Positions 11,601 to 22,771 of a DNA stretch of 64,000 nt are shown here, in pieces. The translations under genes were made by a program, and so were the position numbers. The stretch's first letter is position 1, and each line of letters starts with the position of its first letter. The stretch spans positions 744,001-808,000 of the forward strand of contig JADLZK010010448.1 in NCBI GenBank assembly GCA_015847255.1, written 5' to 3'. Source of the stretch: Hyparrhenia diplandra. Its lineage: Eukaryota > Streptophyta > Magnoliopsida > Poales > Poaceae. The notes under the pieces were generated by a model, which saw only the letters and a program-made list of their open reading frames with translations, did not search any database and was not told the origin of the DNA.

Positions 11601-13380
11601 CAAACACTTGCCATAAAGAAGGCACCATGTTCATCTTAGATCGCCAAACGAGAAGAGTAATTCTTCAGAAGGCGAACCTAACTCTGCATCTGTAAACTGC
11701 TTTTTAGTCCGACAGGCAATACCATCAGAGATTCATGAGTCTTTTTACCATCACTACTGATTTATCAACCTGATCACCTAGCTGTTGTTCACAGGGCCAA
11801 GTACCATTTCACCATCTAACATCAATCACGCACTGATTCTGCTGCATCAAAGCTACGATGCTAACAGATCCACGTCTCCCACACTCAGATCAGACCAGAT
11901 CTCACAGCAATATGACTAGAACTCTCCTAAGAACATCACATCCAACAAAAAAATCCAAGTTCATATTGTCAGAACGGATCAGATCCGTGCCACCTTTGTT
12001 TTCCATTTACGACTTGCCCATGCTTGACGATGTGTATCTACACAACCCAACCAAGCACCGATCAAGGATCCACAGGCAGAGATCTCACGGCACCAGATCA
12101 GATCACACATCCGCACTGCACTCAAGAGTCTCAAGACCCAGCCCACAAGAACAAACCGTTCAATCCCATTCCACTCCACTAGTTCAGTCAGTCAGGTTCA
12201 AGGTGAATCACTCGCGAATTTTAGTGTTGGTTCGTTAGTTCCCATCCCTCCCGTCTGGATCGAAGCTATGATTTGCGCCGATCTATCCATCCATCCACAA
12301 AATCGAACGCATAGCATAGCATATCCATCCATCCATCCACTAAATCGAACGCATAGCATAGCATAGATGAGGAGCCGTGGACCTGTCCTCACCTGTCCAT
12401 TTGGAGCACGAGTCTGGCAAGCCTGGAGCATCGCGCGACGAGCGCGGCGACGGGCCTGACCTCGGATCCGATTAATCGGATCTCCTCGGTCTCCCCCCAG
12501 ACGTGACGCGCGCACTCCCGCCAGCCGCGGCTGACGACGGCCGCTCTGGCCACGTCACGGGGCGGCAGATGCTGCATCACCTCCATCAGCACCCGCCCGG
12601 GCAAACGCCGCCGCCGCTCGCCCAACTCGATCCACGGCAGCGCCAGGTAGCTCTCGTCGCCGTCGCCGTCCGCGTCCTCCTCCTCCACCACCGCCACCAC
12701 CGCCTTCCCCTTCCCCTTCGCCGCCGCCTGCGGCGGCGGTCCAGGTGTCGGAGGTGGGGCCATGGATGCCAGCGGCACGGCGTGGAGTACGACGGACGAC
12801 GAGGGAACGGGTGGTGTGGAGGACGAGATGGAGGCCGTTGGAGCCACCGACACCGGGTCGTCGAACTGCAGCGCGCGACGCGGCTTGATCTGCTGCGTCG
12901 TCGGCGGAGGTGGTGGCGGTAGAGGCAGAGGTAGAAGCTGTGAGTGAGAGTGAGGCTCCCCGGCCGCCTTGTCGCCCCCGGTGGAAGCGGCGGCGGCGGC
13001 GGCGGGTAAGGCGACGGGGCCGGAGCAGACGTGGCCCTTCTTGGGCAACCCACATCGGCCGCAGTTGTAGCTGCCCCGGCGCTTGGCGGGCTTTGGCGGA
13101 GCGGGGACGGGGACGGCGGGGGGTGGCGGCGGCGTCGGAGGCCATGGAGGTAGATCTGGCTGGGTCCGGGTGAGGTGAGGTGAGCTGGGGTGGCTAGGGC
13201 GGCTAGGAATGGATGGATGGGGGATTGGGAGGGAGGAGAGCGCGGGGCGAGGTGGGGAGGAAATAGAGGTGATGGATGGATGGCGGGAGATTGGCGCGCG
13301 CGAGCTTGGCGCCATTTCCTTCTGCGCGCGACGCGGACCAACCTGTGACCATTTTCGCTTGGTTTCGCGGGGGTTTTGCA
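8646..13380. repeat. Segmental duplication, copy 1 (FBL17-type block)
   Basis: The sequence from about 8646 upward is alignable with 27119 upward in the same orientation. It covers the 3' UTR, all exons and most intron sequence of the FBL17-type gene. Homology starts at a shared GCTCTAGCTC...GACAGACA segment. The first-exon ends differ strongly, so the upstream border is not clear. Confidence 0.8.
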
Positions 13381-13381
13381 T
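8990..13381 (-). CDS. F-box/LRR protein, FBL17 type (copy 1, frameshifted)
   Basis: FBL17-type proteins are substrate receptors of SCF ubiquitin ligases; Arabidopsis FBL17 removes KRP CDK inhibitors in dividing and male germ cells. Ten exons on the - strand fit: 12393-13381, 11192-11292, 10740-10884, 10467-10651, 10218-10322, 9957-10053, 9627-9868, 9450-9516, 9161-9366 and 8990-9052. Exon 1 encodes a Pro-rich leader, the RGSYNCGRCGLPKKGHVC zinc-like module that marks FBL17, and the F-box (LPGRVLMEVMQHLPPRDVAR). Later exons encode LRRs such as LSVLKLDGCSSLGLLNVS and CPNLNELSLEFPEQ, ending IQCTVHLD. The start is uncertain: ATG 13381 or 13315 are both possible. Compared with copy 2, exon 6 lacks one base near 10008, giving an early stop, and exon 7 has two extra bases (a 7-C run near 9790; CCCC near 9633). 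As read, the protein stops about halfway through the LRRs. Confidence 0.8.
9053..9160 (-). other. 108-bp intron in copy 1 that copy 2 lacks
   Basis: On the - strand the last two coding exons of copy 1 are separated by GT...AG sequence (donor GAGCAG|GTTTGC, acceptor CTGCAG|CTGGAG). The same position in copy 2 is uninterrupted at about 27698 (and at 27480 in the duplicated exon). Joining the copy 1 exons gives MMEQLEEPEKW, exactly as copy 2 reads without splicing. Confidence 0.85.
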
Positions 13382-13456
13382 TGCAGGTTGGCGCCGGCGG
13401 GGGCTTTTGGTTTGGTTTGATTCGATTCGTGCGCTCGCCACGAGACTGGGTCCTGC

Positions 13457-13465
13457 GGTGGAGAG
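13457..13465. repeat. Left target-site duplication of the MULE
   Basis: The 9-mer GGTGGAGAG directly before the element start is repeated directly after its end at 17139-17147. Nine bases is the usual Mutator-superfamily duplication length. Confidence 0.9.
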
Positions 13466-16400
13466 GGATCCAGATTCGGTAACTTTACAGAGCAACGTTA
13501 CAACGTAACGTTCTCTCAATCTCCACCCTTCAGCTAGCATCTGACGGCTACAGGGTCTCTAATCCAGCACTCACCTTATCCAACGAAACGAGGACGGAAC
13601 CACGGACGCGGGAACGCCGCCGCAATTAGTCGCGACTCCCGCCAACGCGCTCCGCACCGCCCGCTCTTCCTGGCGGCGAATCCATCCCGCTGCCGCGCGC
13701 CGCCTTCCGCACTGCTGCGTCTTCCTCGTCGTCACACAGGTCTTCAGCTAGCCGCATCTCGCTGCCGCCCGTCGTCCGGTGCCCGGCCGCGCCGCCCTCC
13801 GCGCCTCTCCGGCGAGGTGGAGGCTGCGTCGGCCGGGAGAACAAGAGATCCGCCCCAACTGTGGAGGAGTTCTCTCACGTCCAGCACTGCTCACGTCGTG
13901 ATATATTGAGGTACGAGGTTCATATCCCTAATGGAGATGTTTCACGATTACAGTAGATTTTCTTTTTGTTTTATTGCCCTAGCATCCATGAATGCTTATC
14001 AATCTCCCTCGTGTATCCATCAAAATGCAAAATAAAATGCAAAATAGAATGTAGCCATGTATTTGAATGCCATCGAATTTGAGAATCCATGAACTACAAA
14101 CGATTATTTTGATGAATTTTTTTATGTTAGGATTATTAGCTGCTGTAGCATGTTTCATAGGTACTGTTCAGTCCATAGTATTATATTTTCTGAAGTTTCT
14201 AGAATAATTTTATATGTTCTGTCAATTATTTGGGTTACAGAATTGGTTGATGTGTCGCTCAGAGAACAAATTTGTGCAATTGTGAGTGGTTTACAAGGCC
14301 ATGGCAGAATTAAACAAGGGGTCTCCTGGAAGTTGGTTTAAGGTTCAACAAAGGCGCAGATGAGGCCCGGCAGTTTTGGTTGGCATATGGGGGTCGACCG
14401 GCTTTGATGTGAGGAAAAGATACACAAATACAAGCACCTTTGATGGTAAGGTGACCTCTTGCAGATTTGTTTGTTCCAACGAGGGCCTCCCAAGGAAAGG
14501 ACAAACAAATCATGTGACAAAGTGCTTTAGAGCTGAAACCGGAATCGATTGCAAAGCTCGAATGAGCCTTATATTGACCAGGGGGTGCAGGAAATTATGA
14601 AGTCACCGGGTTATGCTTGAACACAATCACCTTCTTCACTTGCCGTAAAACCCGCGCACTTGATGGCATCGCAGAGGAAAATTTCGTGAGTTGCAAGCTT
14701 TTGAAATAGAGACCGCAGATGATTCCGAATTAGACCAAAAGGTGCACATGAGTTGGCTAGTCGTCAAGTTGGTGGATCACTTAACCTTAGCTACACTTGC
14801 CGTGATCGCGAAAAATTACTTGCAAAGCAAACGGCAGAGGATTTGGTTTATGACAAAAGTCGGAAGTATGTTGAAGTATTTTCATGACAAAATTGCTCAA
14901 AATCCATCATTCCAATATGCTTTGCAGTTAGATTGTGAGGAGCATATAACCAACATATTCGGGCCGATGCAAAGATGATTCTTGACTATGCACACTTTGG
15001 TGATGTGGTTACATTTGACACTACTTTTGGCACCAACAAAGAGTATAGGCCTTTTGGTGTTTTTCTCGGGCTAAATCAGTTTAGAGAAACCATCGTGTTT
15101 GTCTTTGCACTTCTATTTGATGAAACAGAGGACTCATTTATATGGCTTTTTCGCAGACTTTCTTAGCTGCACATAGTGGAAAGCAACCTAGGACTATCTA
15201 TACGGATCAAGATGCAAAGAATAGGAAAGGCTATTTACAAAGTATTTACAGAATCATATCATGGGGCTGTGTACCTTTCACATAATGCGAATGCTTGCAA
15301 ACATTTATCATCTTCAGTGAAGGACAAAGAAGGAGAAGAAGGGGAAGGAGAAGGAGAAGGAGAAGGAGGAGAAGGTGAAGATGAAGAAACTCACATTTTA
15401 TCCGATTTTAGTGCTTGTATGTATGGTTATGAGGAGAAGGCAGAATTTGAAGAAGCATTTGCCATTATAAGATCTAAAGTGCATAAGCAAACTTGGTTAG
15501 ATAGTATATACAAGGTTAAAGAAAAATGGGCTGAATGCTATATGAGAGATATCTTTAGTTTGGGAGTGCGAAGTACACAACTAAGTGAGAGCTTCAACAA
15601 TGCATTGAAGAATCATTTGAAATCAGATTTTGATATTGTTCGTTTTTTGAAGCATTTTGAGAGGACAGTGGAAGACAAAAGAGCAAAGGAATTGGAATGT
15701 GAATTTGAGGCAAGGAAAAAAATACCAAGAAGACAAATGCACACACCTATGTTGCTGCAAGCAAGCGAAGTGTACACTCCAGTTATTTTTGAAGCTTTCC
15801 AAAGTGAATATGAAAGATCCATGGCTGCATGTAGTAGATTATTAGATGCTAATAAATATGCTATTGCTATTGGGAGATTCCATGGTGATTTACAATTTGA
15901 GCAAGAGCGCATAGTGATAAGTGATCCTTTGAACCAAACAGCTTCATGTAGTTGTGGAATGTTCAATAGGATTTTGGAATATTGTGTGCACATGGTCCGA
16001 AAGTTCTTGATTTGATGAATATCAAGATATTGCCAACACATTATGTGTTAAAGAGATGGACTAAAGCAAAGACGCAATGGTAGTGTACAAGATAAGGAAG
16101 GAAGGAATGTGGTAGCAAATCCAATGCTTTGGAATCTCAGCTTCGCTACAAGGACATGTCTCATAAATTTCTCAATTTGGCACATAAAGTCGCTCACTCT
16201 CCGAATGTTGTTTGATGATAGAAAATGCACTTGATTGCCTTGGTACACAGCTAGAGGAAAAACTCAATGCATCTACTTACGTACTACTACTACTACAACA
16301 TTACGGTAGCAATGACCAAGAAAATGTTGAACCAAATGTCCAGCAAGGAGATGACTTGCTTCATGTCGCACATTTGAAAAAAAAAGGAGGTCAAATCCAA

Positions 16401-17138
16401 AAATTTAAGGAGAAAAAAAAAGTTGGCTTGATAAATTCAACAAGGGGAAGCGCAAGCCAACAAAAAAATGGAGCAAAGGTATGCTACAAACTTTATAGTG
16501 TGCAGCCCAATATATGCTACTTGTAATTCACTTCTTAACTTAATTAAATTGTCATTGCTAGAAACAAAAAAAAAGAGTGACGGAGTACAGCCCCAAGTAG
16601 AAGTGCAGAATGGTGATTTCAACGAAGGAGCAATTGCGGAGGTTCAAGGATGCAATGTTATTGACAGTTTAGGAAGTTTTACCCGGTGATAGTAGCTCCT
16701 ACTTATGATGGTGGTGTTCTTAATGATCATGATCTGTTCTAGTATGAATGAACATGTTAGCTAGATAGTATTTTGGATATAGCTAAATAGTCTTTTGTGG
16801 CCTAACTGTATAAGTGGAGTGGCCCGACTATAGTCTTTTGTGGCCAAATTGTATAAGTGAGATGGCCCAACTATAGTCTTTTTGTGGCACAACCAAGTAC
16901 GAATGTATTTCTAATTGAAACCTGGAACTTCCAAACTGGAAAATGCTTAGTTCTAATTATTAATTCTCAAGGCCCTTGAGAGTGAACTTGTGCTGGAAAA
17001 TTATGCTTGTCTCAGTAGTGTTGTTTGGGCTGAATTCATTTTAGGCCGCAACAGCTCTCCCTACAAGTGCCGGATACGATGGAGATTGAAGTAAAGTTAC
17101 GTTGTAAAGTTGCTCAGAAAGTCACCGAATGCGGATCC
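13466..17138 (+). mobile_element. Mutator-like element (MULE), FAR1 type, complete ends
   Basis: A 3,673-bp element is bounded by terminal inverted repeats of about 60 bases. The left one begins GGATCCAGATTCGGTAAC at 13466. The right one, read inward from 17138, begins GGATCCGCATTCGGTGAC. Both continue with a shared GAGCAAC...TTACAACGTAAC...TCAATCTCC series. The element is flanked by the 9-bp duplication GGTGGAGAG and carries a decayed FAR1-type transposase gene. It sits less than 90 bp upstream of the most likely start codon of FBL17 copy 1, so it may affect that promoter. Confidence 0.92.
14376..16015 (+). pseudogene. FAR1/FHY3-type MULE transposase, multiply frameshifted
   Basis: The pieces appear in the family order. 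First is a FAR1 DNA-binding domain (FDVRKRYTNTSTFDGKVTS, FVCSNEGLPRKGQ, FRAETGIDCKARM; 14406-14580). Next is the MULE transposase core with the first catalytic Asp (DVVTFDTTFGTNKEYRPFGV; 14999-15160) and the TIYTDQDAKN block with the second (near 15197-15226, another frame). Then comes a helical region (STQLSESFNNALKNHL) and a SWIM-type zinc segment CSCGMFNRILEYCVH (15949-15993). Frame changes occur after the FAR1 domain, around 14580-14620, and twice between 15160 and 15240. A GA-rich insert codes for an EGEGEG tract near 15330. It cannot encode a working transposase as read, although the termini remain intact. Confidence 0.85.
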
Positions 17139-17985
17139 GGTGGAGAGGGAGGAGAGGGAGGGGTGACGTGGCGTGTGCCGCGTGCGTGGCGTGACCGATG
17201 GCGGCCGGTGAGCCGGGGCTCATGTAGGGAGACGGAGATGACCAACGGTTTTGGTCTTCGGTTTCGTCTTGAAGGAAGGTTGTCGAGAGGAACGGACCAT
17301 GGATCCAAGCACCTCGTCTCTCGTTTGTAGTCGTGGTGGTGGCAGCCATGGAAACGGACTTGGGTGGTGTGTTATGGGGTGAGGGTTTTGACTCTTTTTG
17401 GAGAGGTTTGAATCTCTATGTGGTGAGAGGGTTGGTGCCTCTAATTTGTCTTGGTTCCACTTGTCATTTGTACATCGTTTACACGCGTGTAATATTGATG
17501 TGATAAGTAGCCGGATGAAGTTACATATGTCTATAAGGCTTGCCTCCTTTTCCAAAAAAAGAAGTGTATGACTTGTGTGTCGTGGTTGGGATGAATCGTT
17601 TTCTTCTTAATAAAATAAGGTGGGGACCTATCACATTCTAAACCCCACCCTGTCCACGCGTATACCACCCCCAATTCTTTGTTTATATGTTTTAGCTTGA
17701 ATGGTAGCCCACCCATGCTTCATTTGGAACCAGGCTTTTCACATTGTCTGTCGATGTATAATTACAGTGTGGACACCGATGTTTCTCTACTTCGTGGATC
17801 TGAATTCATCGCAGGATTGTGCCTTCCTTTTTTTGTGCGAGGGTAGTTGCCTTTGTTTTTATTTTTCTTCTTTTGCCAACACATTAGGTGCATCTTGACA
17901 TTTTAACCGCAGCTCTTGCATACTGCATTTTGTTTTGTGTAGACGGTACTCATGCTAGGCAGAGAGGCCCATGCATCTAATTTTA
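17139..17985. repeat. Tandem degenerate repeat, unit A
   Basis: This unit continues the sequence interrupted by the MULE (13448-13465) and is alignable with unit B at 18228-19515. Shared landmarks in order are GGTGGAGAGGGAGG, GTGACGTGGCGTGTGCCGCG, GACCAACGGTTTTGGTCTTC, CAAACGGACTTGGGTGGTG-like text, GTCCACGCGTATACCACC, and AACCGCAGCTCTTGCATACT near the end. That last part matches the final intron of the ankyrin-TPR gene (26490-26570). No open frame is conserved between units. Confidence 0.75.
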
Positions 17986-18089
17986 TCACTAACTACGATT
18001 TCAAGAACACGAGTGCCCGCCGAATTAGATCATCTCTTACCTTTTGGTTCTTTTACCCATTCAAGCATGGGCTAAACATTCAAGCTACT

Positions 18090-18227
18090 CAGAAGCCATG
18101 CAAACGGACTTGGGTGGTGTGTCGAGGACTTTGACTCTCTCGACAGGTTTGAATGTTTGATTGATCGTGGGTGTGCGAAGATGGTGATTACCAAGGCTAC
18201 GGTGAGAGGGTTAGTGCTACGGTGATT
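18090..18227. repeat. Partial unit of the same tandem repeat
   Basis: CAAACGGACTTGGGTGGTGT near 18102 followed by a GGTTTGAATG segment and GGTGAGAGGGTT repeats the middle of units A (17348-17440) and B (18470-18600), without their beginnings or ends. Confidence 0.55.
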
Positions 18228-19515
18228 GGGTCCTGCGGTGGAGAGGGAGGGCGGCTGGCTGTGGTGACGTGGCGTGTGCCGCGTGCGTGACCGATGGTGT
18301 GGTGAGCCAGTCAGTGAGCCAGCGCTCATGTAGGAGATGACCAACGGTTTTGGTCTTCGGTCTCTTGGAAGGAAGGTTGTCGAGCGGAACGGATCACCGA
18401 TCGAGCACCCACCTCTCGTCTCGTGTAGTTGTAATGGTGGCACCGCGGGCAAAGCAGCCATGGAAACGGGCTTGGGTCACTTGGGTGGTATACGTGTCGA
18501 GGACTTGACTCGAGAGAGAGAGGTGTTGGAGAGATATTGTGGGTACGAAGGTGGTGAGTTGGTGATTACCACCAAGCCTCTATGTGATGGAGAGGGTTGG
18601 TGCTTCACACGCTGTCTTCGTTCCACTTGTCATTCTACATCGTTTACACATGTCTAAGGCGCGTCTCAATTTCATAAGTGTTTCATGCACATTAAAATAC
18701 AGCCACATCAGCAAAATTTCACTTTTTGCATGAAACTCCTAGGAGAGAGAAGGAAAGATGTTTCACCATGGTGAAACCTTTGGGCACTTTTTCACATGCG
18801 TTGAAACCGTGTGAAACCCCCATTGAGACACAAATAGAGTTTCACCATGCAACTATGCAATTAAACCATGCAATGAAAGAGAGGTTATGGGACCCTTGAA
18901 CCTATGAAATCGTGCAATGAAACCGTACATTGAGGGAGACGTCTATTTCATGTCAAAGTTTTATATCTTGGAAACCGGGAGGTGAAACTCTCCATTGAGA
19001 CTGGCCTAAGGTTCGCCTCCTTTCAAAAAAAAAAAAAAACAATAGTATGAGACTTGTGTGCCGTGATTGGGATGAATCGCTTTCTTCTTAATAAAATAAG
19101 GTGGGGACCTCTCCCATTCTAAACGCCACCCCGTCCACGCGTATACCACCCTAAGAATTTCGTTTATATGTTTTAGCTTGAATGGTAGCCCATGCTTCAT
19201 TTGGCACCAGGCTTTTCACATTGTCTGTCACTATATATTCACAGTGTGGACACTGGTGTTTCTCTACTTTGTGGACCTAAATTCATCGCATAACTGTGTC
19301 TTCCTTTTTCGTGCGAGAACAGTTGCCTTTGATTTTATTTTTCTTCTTTTGCCAACACATTAGGTGCATCTTGACATTTTAACCGCAGCTCTTGCATACT
19401 GTTGTTTTGTGTAGACGGTACTCATGCTAGGCTTTTGATTCCTGATGAAAATGCATAAAGGCCCATGCATGGAGATGGAGGCGATCTAGGAGAGAACCGT
19501 TGAGCATTCCTAATC
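18228..19515. repeat. Tandem degenerate repeat, unit B (empty MULE site)
   Basis: Begins GGGTCCTGCGGTGGAGAGGG at 18228, which is the uninterrupted form of the MULE insertion site. It then follows unit A, interrupted by a 349-bp MITE. Its end (19376-19515) matches the last intron, last exon and 3' flank of the ankyrin-TPR gene: CATGCATGGAGATGGAGGCG, GAACCGTTGAGCATTC and TAATCCTCGG. It is therefore partly derived from an ankyrin-TPR gene end. Confidence 0.75.
18658..19006. mobile_element. mPing/Pong-like MITE (PIF/Harbinger)
   Basis: A 349-bp element is flanked by TAA on both sides (18655-18657 and 19007-19009). The right terminus, read inward, is GGCCAGTCTCAATGG, one base from the mPing terminus GGCCAGTCACAATGG as I remember it. 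The left terminus GGCGCGTCTCAAT is slightly diverged. Unit A has no insertion at the equivalent place (near 17533). There is no transposase frame. Confidence 0.85.
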
Positions 19516-19749
19516 CTCGGAGTGCTCGGTCCGCTCTAGGTTCCACTTGTCATACACGTATACACATGTGTAACATCGATGTGATAAATACTCGTATACA
19601 GTTACACATGTGCAGAAATTGTCTATCCACGTGTCTAAGGATACCCACATTGTTGACGATATCAGAAAAAATAATCTCTCTATTACCGCCACGTACCGAT
19701 GTCTGGGCTAATTAATATGCACTGGCGAAGGGTGTGAAGGTGAGCGCTC

Positions 19750-19950
19750 AGCGCTCCCTCCTCCACGTGTATACCACTGCACATCTTCATTTATATGTTT
19801 GTGAGCTCATGTGCTAGCCCTTGCTTTCGATTGGCACCCCGCTCCATTGTTATCGATATATAGTCACGGTGGGTACCGATGCTTCTCTACTTTGTAGACC
19901 TAGATCAAATCATGGCTAAACCTTCCCTTCCTTTTCGTGAGAGATGTCGG
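19750..19950. repeat. Truncated third unit of the tandem repeat
   Basis: CCACGTGTATACCACTGCAC, TTTATATGTTTGTGAGC, a GATTGGCACC segment and CGATGCTTCTCTACTTTG repeat the middle of units A (17650-17830) and B (19135-19320), with more divergence. Confidence 0.6.
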
Positions 19951-22430
19951 TTACAACTGCCATGGTGAGGATGACATGTACTTAATCCTAGGTAGATGTG
20001 CTCGTGGTTGAATCAAACGACATGTAAATGAGAAACAAGTTCAAAGTTACTGTTGGCTAGCTGGTGCTTGGCTAGTGCTTGTGGTAAATGAGAGAAAGGT
20101 AACATGTTCAAAGCTGAATGGTACCGATAAGCTGGTAGATGAAAGGGCGTATGGTATGGATGACAAGCATGTGATGGAACATATCCGAAGGGACCCCTTT
20201 TGTTCAACCTAGTTTGAGTTTCGACGACTCACACTTTTGTTTGGTGCAAATTCTCTGGTTGTCACGGTGTAGGCCTCACCTCCTAACGACTCTTTTCTTG
20301 GTGGGAGCTACAAATACGTGGGTGGTTGGCCTTGTGGGCTTTCTTGGCACCCTTGGTTGATATTGTTACATACTTAGAGCTTGAGAAACATAGTGCACTC
20401 ACTTGCTTTGTTAGAGATCGCATTTGTGTGACGTTGGAGAGGATTTTACTGCTTTGCATTGAGAGTTTGTATATAGTGGCACTTGATGAATTATTCTTGT
20501 AGTAGAGTTCTTGTTACTTTGGTGATTGTCAGCTCAAATTATTAGAAATCTGCCACTAGAGCCATTTTTTGACATACCTTTTTTAAATAGTTTCACCTTT
20601 ACCTTCACCTTCACTGTACCTGAGAATTTGCTACACAATAGCAGCTAGAGCCCCAAACTCGGCCTCAGTTCGTCTTGAGTGTTTAGCCATCCTCCTTTGC
20701 TATCTGTTGTGGAGTCCCTTATTTGTGTGTTCTCATGTGTTATTCTTTTCCCGAAGGTGTATTCATATTTCATTGCCGATTGTGATGTGTCACCAATTGC
20801 AATGGCAATGTTGACGGTGCCAAGGCGAGGAAATGGTGGGTCGACTACTTGGTTGTTTGCTATAGCCGATTAGCCTCCTTTTTGTTGGTTACTATACAAT
20901 TATTAAATTTTTATTTACATATGAACTACTCTCTATGTTCGAGAAAGCAAGTAAGTTTGAAGTAGTAGTTTGTCCCAAAAAGGATACATATATGGACGTG
21001 GGCCTTTCCCCAACCCTCGGCGGCTGATGTTCTTTTGCCCCTTTCCCTACGCCGGACACGCACATGGGAGTAGGCGTGGGTCCCTGGGGCGGGACATGGA
21101 CATAGGACATGCGATGGGAGAGGGGATAGATGGGGAGGAGGGAACATATGTAGTAAGTGGGGGGGGGGGGGAACGTCTAGATGCATCGGGGGGAGATTTC
21201 TTCGGGTCGTTCCTTAGGTGGGACGACGGGCGTCAAATGGATTTTATCTCCATTGGACATCCCATCGACAACATCACCGTTCATGAATCTCAAGATTTCC
21301 CAACATTTGGATCATTCATAGGGTAGATGCTCGTAGGGTAGGATTTTAAGATTTCCGACGTTCATGTAGGGCGTCCGCAATGGTAATAACTAGTGTTGGC
21401 TACGTAGTTTGCTAGTGATGTAGAGGTGAAAGACAAAAACAAAGATTATTTTATATCATTGGACCCACATGCTCCTTTCACATGTTCTTAGGCTACGTGA
21501 AATAGTTTAGTTATTTGCTTGTAGCTAGTGACTACTCTCTCCTTTTTTTTTTTTTTTTTTTTTGCCATGTCACATCTAGCTATCCAAATAGCTAGCCATT
21601 TCGACGCTCTTAGGGGTGAATGTGCCTGCATTTATGTTGTCTACATTTTAGCGTGTAAATCTCAAAAATAAATTGATTTGGTTTTAGAAAGTTTAATTTT
21701 GATATGATAATATAATATTTTTACTTAAAAATAGCCATAGAAAACTTTCCCATGGGTTGAAACTATGGATGAAAACAAAAATGATAATTTTAGATTTTGT
21801 AAAGTCGTTTTCAAGTTTTTTTTTTTCATGCCTGAACGGAAACAAAAGTGGTAACCAAAGAAATGAGAATGGCTTCGGGATTTTTCCGGGTCGATTTTTG
21901 AGAGAGAAAGTTTTTCCGATTTTCATGCCTATCTTTGTGAGAGAAAAATCGCCGACCGGGTGGCCGATAAGCCGAAAAATGCCATTGATAATGGTAAAAA
22001 TAAATGGAAATGAAAGTGGAAACAATTTTCCCTCTTCCCATCGTTTTTTCGAAGATTTTTCGTATTTAATCGTTAATTTGCCGTTGGTAATTACCGAATC
22101 AAAGACATACACAAGTGACATGCGCATAAGGCAAATGTTTTTTAAAAAAACTAACTATATGGTAAGGATTGCACACATATAGGAACAACCTCTCTTGAAA
22201 AGGGAACTCTAATAATCCGTGTTTTTTTAGCTGTGTTGTGTCATGTCAACTTAGAACTTGATCATTTATTTGTCTCATTATCAAGAATTATGGTGATATT
22301 GCGAGTTATATGACTTTTCTTATTTCCTACAGTTTGATGTGTTTATCGTTTTTATTTACCGTTATCACAGATTTCAACCGTTATCATAGATTTTTTCGAC
22401 CGACCGACTATATCGTTTTTTCAAATTACT
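19951..22430. other. Gene-poor, AT-rich spacer
   Basis: No convincing gene. A G run and a short GC-rich patch lie near 21000-21240, and a T run lies at 21543-21563. Around 21750-22100 the sequence is A/T-rich with CCGATTTT and CGATTTTT motifs of transposon-remnant character, but I cannot name a family. Confidence 0.5.
21369..21611. mobile_element. Probable PIF-like MITE
   Basis: Inverted ends are visible: GGGCGTCCGCAATGG on the left and, read inward from the right, AGAGCGTCGAAATGGCTAG. The interior is AT-rich with a T run. A clean target duplication is not seen, so the borders are approximate. Confidence 0.45.
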
Positions 22431-22570
22431 GAAATATCGGCACCGTATTTGTTTTCGACGATATGGTCTCGATTTTGTTTTTGAAAAAAAAATTAAAATT
22501 CCCGGAATACCGGCACCGTATTTGTTTTCGACGATATTGTATCAATTTTGTTTTGAAAAAAAAAAAAAAT
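22431..22570. repeat. Two-unit 73-bp tandem repeat
   Basis: CGGCACCGTATTTGTTTTCG starts at 22438 and again at 22511, each followed by ACGATAT, an ATTTTGTTTT segment and an A run. It lies about 260 bp upstream of the ankyrin-TPR start region. Confidence 0.8.
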
Positions 22571-22771
22571 GATTTGGCCTCCTCCCCCTTCGGCTTTCCC
22601 TAGTTGAAACCGCACTGACTCCGTATACATCCCCGATTCCCGGCGTCGTCGTCGTCGTTCGTCGGCTCGCCTCCCCTCGATTTCCGGCGCTCGCCATTAA
22701 CACTACTCCGCGCTCCAATCCTTTCCCATTCACACCTGCTCCCCTTTTCTCTTCTCTACTACAAAACCCTC

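Noticed and set aside
12503..13508. Several long + strand and alternate-frame ORFs over the first exon of FBL17 copy 1
   Set aside because: They are mirror frames of a GC-rich exon; only the - strand frame with the CGRCG module and F-box shows family motifs.
13382..13540. Upstream in-frame Met at 13540 as the FBL17 start
   Set aside because: It lies inside the MULE terminal repeat that begins at 13466, so it is not ancestral coding sequence.
21757..22182. Overlapping + and - frames at 21.7-22.2 kb
   Set aside because: AT-rich transposon-like sequence open on both strands; no conserved motif.
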